Notes under the pieces: generated by a model | What the model was told of the DNA's origin: nothing | The model's input: the letters and a program-made list of their open reading frames with translations, nothing else | Database searches by the model: none | Assembly (NCBI GenBank): GCA_029563035.1 | Contig: JAKQTP010000138.1 | Span: forward strand, 62,001-126,000 | Direction: 5' to 3' | DNA length: 64,000 nucleotides | Source of the DNA: an archaeon | GTDB taxonomy: Archaea > Iainarchaeota > Iainarchaeia > CSSED10-239 | Part shown: piece after piece, positions 7,804 through 17,269 of the stretch | Layout: the number at the start of each line of letters is the position of its first letter | Numbering within the stretch: the stretch's first letter is position 1 | Program-made: the position numbers and the translations under genes

Positions 7804-8790
7804 TTACTTGTTAATATAACTTATATCTGTCAATTCTAACTTTTGTTTTTGTGGCCTGAATGTGTGTCTTAAAGCCACTACTCTTTTTGTGGTTCCTGGG
7901 GTGGTTCCATCAAGAAGAATAAATTTGTTTTTTAAAAGTCCGTAGTTTTTTAGTCCGCCTTTTCTATTGACTTTATTAATATCAGAATCTATCATTACTA
8001 GTTTTTTATTGGTTTCTGTCCTGTTATGATAGCCGTATTGTCCTGCTCTTGCAACAGTGTACATGATTGTTGCAGGATGCCATGGGCTTATGCTACCAAC
8101 ATGTCTTTGTGTTTTGTTTGCTTTTCTTCTTTGAATCTTAATATTAAATCTTTCAACAACACCTGTTGTTCCATAACCTGTTGTTATGCTTTTGACGTCT
8201 AGGTAATCATCTACCTTAAAGACCTCATCAACAGAAATTGTTTTGTTTAGTTTTTCTTTTAAGTAGGCTATTTGTTCATCATAGCTTCCTGATAATGGAA
8301 TTTCAACAATTACTGGCTTTTTTTGACCTGTTCCTGTTGCCTTGTAATTGATTGTTGCTATTAAGACTAAAGAATCAGCTTCATCTTTTCTTTTAAGGGC
8401 ATCTTCAAGAGTTGTTGCTTTTTTTTGTTTTTTTCCTGTAACTCTTTTTTTAAAATCAGTGTCTTGGTTTGTAAATTCAAATATTGCTTTTTTGCCAGCT
8501 TTAACTTTGTGGCTTTTATAGAATCTTGCTCCTATTACTTTTAGGTCAGGAGTCTCTAAGATTGTGACTGGAACAGAGATTTCTTGACCATAGGAGGATG
8601 CGCCTTTTTTAGCGTTCTTGCCTATCACAAAAGTGTTACCTGCTTTAATTGCGTAAAAACAAAGTGGCTTAGTGCCTTTAATTGTCTTCTCTACTCCTCC
8701 AAAGGAGTTAAACTTAGGGATTATGCTACTAGCTCTTACTCTTGGATAAAAACTCATTGAACCAGATCTTGGTGAATTTAGTTTGCCCAT
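7804..8790 (-). CDS. rpl3: 50S ribosomal protein uL3
   Basis: First gene of the S10-like operon. uL3 (328 aa) reaches into the peptidyl-transferase centre. Archaeal uL3 features include the N-terminal SPRSGSMSFYPRVRASSIIP, the central RHVGSISPWHPATIMYTVAR that carries the conserved tryptophan-proline loop, and AGQYGYHNRTETNKK. No clear Shine-Dalgarno site precedes the ATG at 8790; the upstream region is described separately. Confidence 0.97.
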   Translation of the reverse strand: MGKLNSPRSGSMSFYPRVRASSIIPKFNSFGGVEKTIKGTKPLCFYAIKAGNTFVIGKNAKKGASSYGQEISVPVTILETPDLKVIGARFYKSHKVKAGKKAIFEFTNQDTDFKKRVTGKKQKKATTLEDALKRKDEADSLVLIATINYKATGTGQKKPVIVEIPLSGSYDEQIAYLKEKLNKTISVDEVFKVDDYLDVKSITTGYGTTGVVERFNIKIQRRKANKTQRHVGSISPWHPATIMYTVARAGQYGYHNRTETNKKLVMIDSDINKVNRKGGLKNYGLLKNKFILLDGTTPGTTKRVVALRHTFRPQKQKLELTDISYINK

Positions 8791-9102
8791 AATAATCGTG
8801 CTTTTTGTATTATATTTTCATTTTTAATTATTAATATTTTAAAATCCGTAGAAATAGCAAAAAGATAATTTTATCTTTTCTGCATTTATGAGTTGGTTAG
8901 TGTCTTTTTCGCCACTGATTTTGGTACCAACAAACAGTCTACAGATTGTGGTTTAAATGCCTAAAAAACAAACAAAACAAGCTTGTTTGTAAATTGAAGG
9001 TCAAATAAAGGTCTTTTTCTTTAACATGTCTTAAGCAACCCTTTAGACACATTAAAAATATAATAAATATAGAATATTTATAGAATCAAAATGTTTATAA
9101 AT
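8791..9102. other. Non-coding region upstream of the ribosomal operon
   Basis: No open reading frame is visible on either strand. Apart from the uL3 promoter it holds two inverted repeats: AAAAGATAATTTTATCTTTT at 8860-8879, and a 14-bp perfect palindrome AAACAAGCTTGTTT at 8975-8988. The region could carry a leader or regulatory RNA for the operon, but nothing recognisable was found. Confidence 0.4.
8831..8850 (-). promoter_or_regulatory. Probable promoter of the ribosomal S10-spc operon
   Basis: On the minus strand a TATA-like TTTTAAAATATTAA lies 41-60 bases before the uL3 start. It is the only good TATA element between uL3 and the preceding gene. Role inferred from position and archaeal promoter rules. 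Confidence 0.5.
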
Positions 9103-9135
9103 AGAAAGGAAAAAAGAAAAAGAGAAAAAGGAGAA
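9103..9135 (-). terminator. U-rich terminator after the Hint-domain gene
   Basis: Directly after the stop codon the minus strand runs for about 33 bases almost only in pyrimidines with several T runs. This is the kind of poly-U signal that ends archaeal transcripts. No hairpin was seen here. Confidence 0.55.
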
Positions 9136-11106
9136 TTATTGGTAACTTTCATCTCCACCTTGTGGAATTGTTACTTCTCCTTCTTTTTCGCGGTTATGTA
9201 CTACAATTCCTTCAGCAAGATAGTTGTTTGGTTTGTCTAATGCAAGATTATAAACTTTGCTAAAGCTTGGTAATTCAGTAATTTTGCTTATTTGTACGTT
9301 TTCGAATGCATTTTTTGTTACATGGTAGTATAATAGATCATCTCCGATATTAAAGGTTTTCAATTGTTTGTATTTTTTTTCTGTTGGGCTATAAAATGCG
9401 TGATTTGATGTAACAAATAACACAATGTTATTTGATAATTCTAACTTCACAGATTTATCTCCTGCATTTACATAATCGTGTATCAATAATGATTTAACAT
9501 TAGTTTCTACTAACTTTCCATCATCTGAATATGAATACACTTTCTCTCCAGATTTTATTGTTTCTATATTCTTCCAGCCATTTGTGGTATATACTTTTGT
9601 TCCTGCTAAGAAACAAGTTCCTGGTGGTTGGCCTCCTTCATTACTTGCTACACAGCTTGCACCAAATGTGTCTGTAGCTGGAGGGAACCAATTATAATTA
9701 GGATTTCCAGTGGCTGTTATAGATATATCCTTATCCACAGTATTACATTTTATGTTTTGGACACCATCAATAGTATTAAAAGTGTAATGTGGTGATGGAA
9801 TTGCACTCCACGCAACAGATGCAACATTATGGGCTGTATATGCTAAAGGATAATATTTTCCAACAATCATGATTACACCTTCATTTAATATTGTGATTGA
9901 TGGAGCTAAAGATTGATTACTATAACAATTTACATCAACAGTATCACTTACTGCTTGGTATTGAGGATAATAAGGGTTTGCCGAAATTTTAATTTTTAAT
10001 TGATCAGAAGCATAGGCACTATGTTCATTACATTTAAAATAAACTCTTGCTTTTTCTACTCCCCCTTCGGTAACAATCTCAGGACTCCCAACAATTTCTA
10101 ATATATTATAATATCCTTGGTTGCCAATTATCTCTGCTTTAGGAGATACAGAATCTTTTTTAATATTGTCTATTATTGCATCTACATGATGAATTGTTTG
10201 ACCAATCAATGCCTGTATAGAATCTTCAGCAATATTTAATATCGGAGGTTGCTCCTTTAAAGTTGATAATCGTAAATAATACATTGTTGTGGTGCCGTTT
10301 TCTGTAATTGGTATCTGTAAATACTTATTAGATGCTTCAAAATCATCTGGATATTCTATAACAGGATCTGCAGTATAAATACTTTTACTAAGTTTAGATC
10401 TTATTAATGCTTTAACTGGACCTGACAAATGTGTCCATTGAATAATATCAGAACCTAAATTTTCAGAGCCAATGTATTCCCAATCCATTATTTTATTTAT
10501 GCCATCCCAAGATAAAACTTTTCCATTATCTGACACACCACTATCTACCACGCTATGTGTGATTAATTTAGAAGGTGTTATGCTTTTATCTCTAATATAA
10601 TCAGCATATATTCCAATCCCTGAACTTGGATTTAATGTTTTTATATTGGTCTCTAATAAAACTGCAGAATTTGACTGCTTTCTAATTTTTACAATAAAAG
10701 TCTGTACATCATTACCCGAATCACTAATCGGACCTACTACGATTCCTAAGTTTAATCCTTCTTTTATTCCTTCTGCACTAAGATTTTTATATTCTTTAAT
10801 TTTGATTCCTGATGGAGAATAAATTTCTAAATTACATTTTGATGCTGCTTCTGCAAAAAACAATTGATCAAAAAAATCATTTAAGCCAGAAAATTGTGAT
10901 GCAGGTCTATCATCTGGGATGTATATAGTATCTGAATATAATAATTCTGCCCATGATTTCCCGTTTACACATGCATCATGCAATAAATCATTTATTGTTA
11001 AATCTCCTTTTATCATATAATTTTTTTGGGTTATTTGTCCAGCAAATACCACATTTAAAGATATTATCCCTATCACTAAAATTAAAAATATTTTTGAAAT
11101 TTTCAT
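9136..11106 (-). CDS. Secreted protein with C-terminal Hint (intein/hedgehog-like) domain
   Basis: A 656-aa exported protein. Residues 1-22 are a Sec signal peptide. The middle shows no recognised enzyme domain, only beta-rich repeats with scattered cysteines. Residues 498-638 form a Hint domain: Cys498 opens block A (CFLAGTKVYTTNGW), TSNH near 567 is the TxxH block B, and VYNLALDKPNNYLAEGIVVH followed by Asn638 ends it. No homing endonuclease is inserted. The residue after the HN pair is Arg, not Cys/Ser/Thr, so splicing is not expected; cleavage or attachment to a nucleophile is. An 18-residue tail follows. Start is set by GGTGAAAATATG and a TATA box upstream. Function of the mature protein is unknown. 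Confidence 0.88.
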   Translation of the reverse strand: MKISKIFLILVIGIISLNVVFAGQITQKNYMIKGDLTINDLLHDACVNGKSWAELLYSDTIYIPDDRPASQFSGLNDFFDQLFFAEAASKCNLEIYSPSGIKIKEYKNLSAEGIKEGLNLGIVVGPISDSGNDVQTFIVKIRKQSNSAVLLETNIKTLNPSSGIGIYADYIRDKSITPSKLITHSVVDSGVSDNGKVLSWDGINKIMDWEYIGSENLGSDIIQWTHLSGPVKALIRSKLSKSIYTADPVIEYPDDFEASNKYLQIPITENGTTTMYYLRLSTLKEQPPILNIAEDSIQALIGQTIHHVDAIIDNIKKDSVSPKAEIIGNQGYYNILEIVGSPEIVTEGGVEKARVYFKCNEHSAYASDQLKIKISANPYYPQYQAVSDTVDVNCYSNQSLAPSITILNEGVIMIVGKYYPLAYTAHNVASVAWSAIPSPHYTFNTIDGVQNIKCNTVDKDISITATGNPNYNWFPPATDTFGASCVASNEGGQPPGTCFLAGTKVYTTNGWKNIETIKSGEKVYSYSDDGKLVETNVKSLLIHDYVNAGDKSVKLELSNNIVLFVTSNHAFYSPTEKKYKQLKTFNIGDDLLYYHVTKNAFENVQISKITELPSFSKVYNLALDKPNNYLAEGIVVHNREKEGEVTIPQGGDESYQ

Positions 11107-11149
11107 ATTTTCACCTTTTTTTTTGTTTATTCTCCATTTTATTTGTTTA

Positions 11150-11170
11150 TTAATATATTTTTAAATATAT
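11150..11170 (-). promoter_or_regulatory. Probable promoter of the Hint-domain gene
   Basis: The minus strand reads ATATATTTAAAAATATATTA about 45-65 bases before the start at 11106. A GGTGA Shine-Dalgarno site lies 4 bases before the ATG. Confidence 0.5.
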
Positions 11171-11174
11171 GTTT

Positions 11175-12608
11175 TTATGAAATATATCCTATTATTTTTC
11201 CGTAATTATTGGTGTTGGTTTCTGATGCTTGATCAATGTATGATTTTAAAAAGCCATAACTACTATCTCTCCAATAATCATCATTATATCCTAAACCACC
11301 AGTAAATGGCATAACACATGATTGCAAAATCCCATACTCTGTTGCTGTAGTATTACAATTTCCTGAATAATAAGCCAAATCATATACTGAGAAAAACTTT
11401 GCAGGAGTACTGCCTGCTAAGCTTACAGTGACATCTTTTGGATTGTGTGGTGATGTTTGATCATATGCAGCTCGTAAACAAACTGCAGGATAATCACAAA
11501 AATATATTGTGCTAGTTCCTGTTGTGGCATATATCATTGCAGAACCACAAACAGAAGAATTGCTAGTTACTTCACAATTTGTAGTAAATGAGAAATCAGA
11601 TGTATTTCTTCCTGCATTTTCTACTTGGCTTTGATTAAGGCCATATACTTTTATATTAAAATTATCTCCTACAAAAACTTTTCTAGGTGCAAATAAAATT
11701 AATTCGTTAGCTCCTGGCATCTTTATTATTTTTACCTTCACATTAGATTCTGCATTATTTATCATGACTCCATTTGAATATCTGGTTGCAAAAACAGATA
11801 TTTCATTTTCGCCCAATGTAAAAAGTGGTTCAGACAATGAAATGTTTTCTAAATTACATGTGTTTGGTGTTGATGATCCGGTAATTGGTTTCTCATTAAC
11901 ATACCACATGCAATGATCTGTTTCTCCTGAATTTGGAGAAGGTGTAACACTTGCTTTAAAATTAGAAGTACCTCCTAAAACCAAATAAGTATCGTTTCTT
12001 GGTTCTTCGATTTTTACAGCATAAGATGAAAGTCCAGATGTAATTATTTTATCTGGTGTTATATTATCTGTTAAATATTCAGTACCAGGTATTTCTGCAA
12101 ATACTTTGATTTTATAGGTTCCTGCTGCAGAACATCTAAATTCTAAAGTTTTTAAATTGCTAGAGTTAAATAGGATATTCACTTCATAAGTTCCAGGAGT
12201 TGTTGATGTTTCTCCAATCAAAGTACAATTGGTGGCAGTTAATGCCTCTTTATATATCTCAACTTTATTAATTTTCGCTCCCGATATGCCTGTATTGTTA
12301 TCTAAAGTAACACCCACTCTAAAAGGTTGATTTATAGAACTAGCACTAGGAGGGTCAAGAGCTAAAGTGATTTTAAATATTATATCGGAATCTATATGAG
12401 GTTCTTCATTTATATCTGTACTTGTGCCATTGTTAAATGGATCATTAAAAATATCGCTTAATCCAGCATCTAATTTCGTTGAACTATTTATACCATGTGT
12501 TATTCTATTTAGATACATTGATGCAAATATTGTTGCACCTAAAACAATTATCCCAACTAAAATTAGTGCTTCTACAGAAACTTGTGCCTTTTTTTTAGAC
12601 TTGATCAT
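11175..12608 (-). CDS. Large class III signal peptide (type IV pilin-like) surface protein
   Basis: A 477-aa protein that begins with a short basic leader, then KKAQVSVEALILVGIIVLGA. This is the class III signal peptide pattern cut by EppA/FlaK-type prepilin peptidases before the conserved Gln, with Glu at +5 of the mature protein. A single hydrophobic helix (about residues 12-32) would anchor or polymerise it. The rest is an Ig-like beta-rich ectodomain with several cysteines and N-glycosylation sequons. It is much longer than ordinary pilins (100-200 aa). No prepilin peptidase or assembly ATPase is nearby. The exact ectodomain fold is not recognised. Confidence 0.8.
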   Translation of the reverse strand: MIKSKKKAQVSVEALILVGIIVLGATIFASMYLNRITHGINSSTKLDAGLSDIFNDPFNNGTSTDINEEPHIDSDIIFKITLALDPPSASSINQPFRVGVTLDNNTGISGAKINKVEIYKEALTATNCTLIGETSTTPGTYEVNILFNSSNLKTLEFRCSAAGTYKIKVFAEIPGTEYLTDNITPDKIITSGLSSYAVKIEEPRNDTYLVLGGTSNFKASVTPSPNSGETDHCMWYVNEKPITGSSTPNTCNLENISLSEPLFTLGENEISVFATRYSNGVMINNAESNVKVKIIKMPGANELILFAPRKVFVGDNFNIKVYGLNQSQVENAGRNTSDFSFTTNCEVTSNSSVCGSAMIYATTGTSTIYFCDYPAVCLRAAYDQTSPHNPKDVTVSLAGSTPAKFFSVYDLAYYSGNCNTTATEYGILQSCVMPFTGGLGYNDDYWRDSSYGFLKSYIDQASETNTNNYGKIIGYIS

Positions 12609-12704
12609 ATTTGCCCACTTTTATCTAAATATTATATATTTTTTATTTAGATTATAAAACAAACAATTTATAAAGGCTATCTAGGTCTTTTTTTATTCCC
12701 TAAA

Positions 12705-15623
12705 TTATCTTTTATTACTAAATGTAGGCTTGTCTTTTTTGGATCTAATATTGTATTTTTGTAGTAAAATATAATCTTCTATTAAAGTAGTACTACTATG
12801 CCAAATAACACCTGTTGGTGTGATGTTTGCTTGTGCCTTTGGGTTTTCATTATTATTTTTTGTAGAGTTTATGATTGGTGCATCTCCAACATACAAAAAG
12901 GCCTTTGCTTTTAAGGTTGTTGTTGAGCTGATGGTTAGTGGGCTAGTATATGTTTGACTATCAAGTGTTGGATTGCTACCATCAGTAGTATATTTGATTA
13001 CAGCACCATTTGTTTGAGTAGTTAATTCTACTGTTATTGGAGTATTAAATTCGCCACCAGAGATATCAGCTATTGGTGCAAACACATATGGATTTTTTAT
13101 AACATTGACTGTATAAACTCTTTGACCAGATAATGAGCTTACTGTATAAATTACTGGTTCAATAAAATTTTGTGGAATACCATTATCTGGAGAAACTGTA
13201 CAGCCAGCTTCTACTTGAATTATTGGTATTAGTCCATAGATGTAGGTGCCTGCTGGAACATATGCTGTTATTGTGTTTTGATCATTATCTATTTCTACTT
13301 GGCTATCAACCCCTTGAAAACCAAAAGAAAGAATGTGATTGTTTGGGGGTAGACCTGATGAGTAAACATAAGTTGAGGTTGGGCTTGGGGCATAGTTTGG
13401 CTTAAAGCCTTTGGCTTTTAAGGTGAAATCATTTAATATCATTATTGGACTAGTATATAATAAACTATTTTCATTTGGCTCACTGCCATCTACTGTATAC
13501 CTTATCTCTGCATTAGCTGTTTGAGTGTAAAGTTCAAAAGTTGTGCCATAATCGTAGCTACCTGACTCTAAACTAGAGACTGGGGATTGAACAACTAAAA
13601 CTTGATAATTATAAGTTGATATTTGGCTTGGAAGATATCCAGATTTAAAGGCCTTGGCCTTTAAGGTTAGGCTTTGAGTAATTGTTATTGGAGAGTTATA
13701 TATTAAACTGCTCTCTGTTGGATCACTGCCATCTACTGTATATCTGATTGTTGCGCCTGTTGTGGTGGTGCTTAAAATAACTTGAGAACCATAATCAATA
13801 ATACCATTTGGCTGACTTGAGGTTGGGGTTGCAACAGTGCCGGTTATGGTGTAAGTGCTAGACATTACATTACTTACATAATAGCCATCTTTTTTTGCAA
13901 TCGCTTTTATGGTTTGGGTTGTGCCTTCTGGAATTGCTATTGGATTGGCATATACTTGGCTATCAGTGGTAGGTGTAGAACCATCAAGAGTATAATAGAT
14001 TGTTGCACCTGTTGTTTGTGTGCTTAAAACAACTTGAGTAGGTTGTGGATAAGTGCCAGATGGTGGAGTTGATTGAGGAGTAGCTGTTTCTTCGCCAACT
14101 AGCATCTTGGCAGTCATTACTGGTTGATTAGGTATTGTTAAAGCTTGAAAACGAATAAAAGGATTTTCTACTCCACTATATGCTCTTGTTGTTGAATCAT
14201 CAATTGCATAAATATGTGTACATATTCTTTTGTTCTCATCAAAGAATCTAAAAGAATCGCAACCCTCCACTGTTGCATTAAAATACATGTCTACTGTGCC
14301 ATGACCCCCTCCATTATAATTACTTATATAGTTTTTTTCGTACATTATTCCTGGATGGCTTATTGTGTCATCAAAATAGTTACCATCAGGATCCCAGTTT
14401 ACCCAATTATTAGGATAATGTGCCTCTATCTTATTCTCATCAACATGATAGATTGCAAAACCTCCTCTTGTAGATGATGAATTACTAAACATACAGTTAT
14501 CTAGATTGTTTGGGTCGCTTGCATTTCTGTGTCTGTTTTCGATTATGAAAAATTCTCTTGCCGTCATGTTGTTGTTTTTTAGAATTACTGCATCTGGGTA
14601 ATCATTTACACTTCTTAGACTTATTTCTTTTTGGCTATCCGTTGTCAGAACAATAGGGTCTATCCAGCCAAGGAAATATCTTGACCAAACATCAAGATTG
14701 ATTGGCTTATTAAGACAATAATCATCATCAAAAATCATCATGGTAAAATTTTTTATTGGGCCACTTCCTGAACCGTTTGGACCTATGCTATAAAGATCCA
14801 TTAAGCCAAGAACATGTGCAAACTCGTGTGTTGTTACAGGAATCTCAAATTGATTACCAAAATGACCAAGCTCAGGAACTACAGCAATATTACCAAGGTA
14901 TTTGCCATCTACTGGATTGCCAGTATAGTTTCGCACGATTCTTGCATGTGGCCAAACGGCATTTGGTGCAACGCCTGCTTTTCCAGCATAAATTATTACA
15001 AAGCCATCTATTCTTCCACTGCCATCATTATCATATTGACTATAATCTATAGTGGAATTAAAAAGATTAATTGTATCTAATTCCATTTGAAAATTTGTGT
15101 TGTTGTTTTGACTATAATATGAATAGGTATGAGGAGCTGTCTGCCAGCCAAAAACATCAAAAGTAACATTTAATGCTCCATAAGATTGCTTAGCGTAGTA
15201 TTTGCTTACACTTATTCCTTGGCCATTTAAATAATTAGGACTGTTAAATGCAGCATTGATGTCTGTTAAAGATAAAGTGTGTGGCTTATCTGTAAACTCA
15301 ACAAGTAAAACAGGAATGTGGATGTTACCTGTTAATGGCGATGTGCCATCAATGTTATTAACACTTGAGTTTCGGTTTTTTGGTGCATTGTCTATCAATG
15401 ATTGCTTGTAACTTTCAAGAGTCATTCCTTGCTTTAGAAGATATTCTTCTGGTGGAAAGAAAACATCTTCTTGATATTTTTCTTGAATATTTTCTTCTAG
15501 TTTTATTTCTTTATCATTAATTTCTAAACTTGTTTTTTTTGCAAAAATTTCTTCAGAGTAAACACTACTAGATATGAATAATAATAGAATTATAGATATA
15601 ACAAAATATTCTCTTGCTCTCAT
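12705..15623 (-). CDS. Secreted M6-family metalloprotease with chitobiase-like C-terminal repeats
   Basis: A 972-aa exported protein. Residues 1-23 form a signal peptide. The peptidase part (about 95-500) carries the zinc motif HEFAHVLGLMD (His266, Glu267, His270), matching immune-inhibitor-A-type M6 peptidases, and a DNDGSGRIDG calcium-loop-like segment near 198. The C-terminal half holds four repeats with the TTGATIYYTLDGSTPT pattern of the chitobiase/beta-hexosaminidase C-terminal domain. A cadherin-like sandwich sits before the fourth. Such domains usually bind surfaces or sugars. There is no C-terminal membrane anchor. Role inferred: degradation of host or environmental proteins. Confidence 0.87.
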   Translation of the reverse strand: MRAREYFVISIILLLFISSSVYSEEIFAKKTSLEINDKEIKLEENIQEKYQEDVFFPPEEYLLKQGMTLESYKQSLIDNAPKNRNSSVNNIDGTSPLTGNIHIPVLLVEFTDKPHTLSLTDINAAFNSPNYLNGQGISVSKYYAKQSYGALNVTFDVFGWQTAPHTYSYYSQNNNTNFQMELDTINLFNSTIDYSQYDNDGSGRIDGFVIIYAGKAGVAPNAVWPHARIVRNYTGNPVDGKYLGNIAVVPELGHFGNQFEIPVTTHEFAHVLGLMDLYSIGPNGSGSGPIKNFTMMIFDDDYCLNKPINLDVWSRYFLGWIDPIVLTTDSQKEISLRSVNDYPDAVILKNNNMTAREFFIIENRHRNASDPNNLDNCMFSNSSSTRGGFAIYHVDENKIEAHYPNNWVNWDPDGNYFDDTISHPGIMYEKNYISNYNGGGHGTVDMYFNATVEGCDSFRFFDENKRICTHIYAIDDSTTRAYSGVENPFIRFQALTIPNQPVMTAKMLVGEETATPQSTPPSGTYPQPTQVVLSTQTTGATIYYTLDGSTPTTDSQVYANPIAIPEGTTQTIKAIAKKDGYYVSNVMSSTYTITGTVATPTSSQPNGIIDYGSQVILSTTTTGATIRYTVDGSDPTESSLIYNSPITITQSLTLKAKAFKSGYLPSQISTYNYQVLVVQSPVSSLESGSYDYGTTFELYTQTANAEIRYTVDGSEPNENSLLYTSPIMILNDFTLKAKGFKPNYAPSPTSTYVYSSGLPPNNHILSFGFQGVDSQVEIDNDQNTITAYVPAGTYIYGLIPIIQVEAGCTVSPDNGIPQNFIEPVIYTVSSLSGQRVYTVNVIKNPYVFAPIADISGGEFNTPITVELTTQTNGAVIKYTTDGSNPTLDSQTYTSPLTISSTTTLKAKAFLYVGDAPIINSTKNNNENPKAQANITPTGVIWHSSTTLIEDYILLQKYNIRSKKDKPTFSNKR

Positions 15624-15810
15624 AAATATATTAAGGTAGAATAAGTTTTTAAAGGTTTTGAAAACTATTAACTAAATAGAATTACGAAGTTATGTGCGCT
15701 AATGTGGTTGGTTAATTTTTGTATAAAAATATAATTTTCTACTAACAAAGCACTCAACAATAATAATTTCTGTGATTTTTGGATTAGTGGGTCTTGGAAT
15801 ATTGCTTGTA

Positions 15811-17268
15811 TTATGTTTTAGAGATAGTGTTTAATAAAGCTCTTGTACTCTCGTAAATTAATAAGTCTTTAAAATAAACACTATAAGATTCTATCTCGAT
15901 AGTAGGTAATTTAGGTAACTCTTTTAATTCAACATAATATATATTCATTTTTGATCCTTTGTTTGATACTTTAATTTGTAATTTGATTGGCTTTGAGTAT
16001 TCAAAAGAGCAAATTTTTTCTTTAATAATTATTTGATCTGAAGTTAATCCCAACTCTTCAAAAATTTCCCTTTCTAAAGCTTTTTTATCAGTTTCATTTT
16101 TTTCAATACCTCCGTGCATTATATCAAAAAAAGGGACGTTATTTTTTTTAAATAAAATTTGTTTTCCATTATAATAACACAGACAACCAACAACTGGTCT
16201 ATGTTTAAAAGAACAGATGCCATTTTTAATAAATGCTAAACGATATTTAGTTGCAACATACTCTGAATTGAATATATTACAAAAAGAACGTTGCTTATTA
16301 AAATCATATTCCATTAATGTTTTTCTAATATTAGATATATACCCATATAATGTGTCCCAATTATTATACATCAATATAAAATCTAAATACAATAAATTAA
16401 AATGCTCTTTTGCAATAACAGGTAGCCCATAATAAACATAATCAGTTATTGTTGCACTTTCGGTTAATGTACAATGAGTAGAAAATCCGACATCTATTTC
16501 ATTAAAAAAAGAACAATACGCATCTAAATTTTCATCAATAATTTGAATGCTTATATGACTATCATTAAATCCTTCTATAAATTTTTTATATTCTAATCTG
16601 TCAGGTGTTTTTCTATCTCCTCTCATAAAAAATAGAGCTTTAATTAATATATTTTGATTTACAAATAAATCTTTGTATTTTTTAGCAAATTTAAATAAAT
16701 CTTCATATCCTTTTGCTTTATGTAAAAATCCCACAATGCCTATAATTATTTTTTCTTTATTTTTAAAATCTAAATCTCTAACCTGGTAAAAATTTTCTTT
16801 CACAGGCAATAAAGGTGCAAAATGCCCTAAAAATAGTGGGTTGTGAACTATTTTTCGTATATCTGGCTCTTTATTTAAATAATCAATAACTTCACTAAAT
16901 TTTTTCACATCTTTATTTAAAACCTTCATAGATTGTATAAATGTTTCTGGTGGGTTGTGTATCGATAATGTGTACTCTATATTGTTTTGTTTAAACAAGT
17001 TAATTAAATCTACAAAAGGAACACAACCAAAATCAAATCCATAATATCCAAAGTCAAATTCTATGTGTGCTAAATCTATTTTGTTATTTATTATAAAATC
17101 AATTAAAGATTTATTCTCAAAATTATAATCATCAATATTTGTAAATTCTTTATATTCCCATTTTGTAAGAATCATATCTGTGTAGTGTTTATTTATAGCA
17201 GACATCACATTCTTTGAATGAACATTCATTCCCGCAGGCATGTAGGGGTAAATAAATAATATTCTCAT
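15811..17268 (-). CDS. Glycosyltransferase-like protein fused to a C-terminal Nudix domain
   Basis: A 485-aa protein. Residues 1-340 resemble a GT-B glycosyltransferase: an N-terminal strand-turn MRILFIYPYMPAGMNVHSKN, then KEKIIIGIVGFLHKAKGYED in the middle, as at the start of a second Rossmann domain. Residues about 347-485 are a Nudix domain with a full box: Gly386, Glu392, then REIFEELGL at 400-408 fits Gx5Ex7REUxEExGU exactly. It could pair sugar transfer with hydrolysis of a nucleotide-linked donor or intermediate. Last gene of the cassette; only one base separates it from the kinase gene. Its DNA looks richer in A and T than its neighbours, suggesting acquisition. Substrate unknown. Confidence 0.75.
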   Translation of the reverse strand: MRILFIYPYMPAGMNVHSKNVMSAINKHYTDMILTKWEYKEFTNIDDYNFENKSLIDFIINNKIDLAHIEFDFGYYGFDFGCVPFVDLINLFKQNNIEYTLSIHNPPETFIQSMKVLNKDVKKFSEVIDYLNKEPDIRKIVHNPLFLGHFAPLLPVKENFYQVRDLDFKNKEKIIIGIVGFLHKAKGYEDLFKFAKKYKDLFVNQNILIKALFFMRGDRKTPDRLEYKKFIEGFNDSHISIQIIDENLDAYCSFFNEIDVGFSTHCTLTESATITDYVYYGLPVIAKEHFNLLYLDFILMYNNWDTLYGYISNIRKTLMEYDFNKQRSFCNIFNSEYVATKYRLAFIKNGICSFKHRPVVGCLCYYNGKQILFKKNNVPFFDIMHGGIEKNETDKKALEREIFEELGLTSDQIIIKEKICSFEYSKPIKLQIKVSNKGSKMNIYYVELKELPKLPTIEIESYSVYFKDLLIYESTRALLNTISKT

Positions 17269-17269
17269 A

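Noticed and set aside
8860..8988. Hairpins as a structured RNA or riboswitch
   Set aside because: Stems are short and AT-rich, and no known conserved core was recognised.
9136..9620. A splicing intein in the secreted protein
   Set aside because: The domain is at the very C terminus with Arg at +1 and no extein of useful size, so protein splicing is unlikely.
13160..14080. Tandem DNA repeats as a mobile or satellite element
   Set aside because: They are the coding repeats of the chitobiase-type domains.
15729..15837. Plus-strand membrane-helix-like frame (STIIISVIFGLVGLGILLVL)
   Set aside because: No start codon, stop just upstream, and it overlaps the end of a real gene; may be chance or a remnant, not called.
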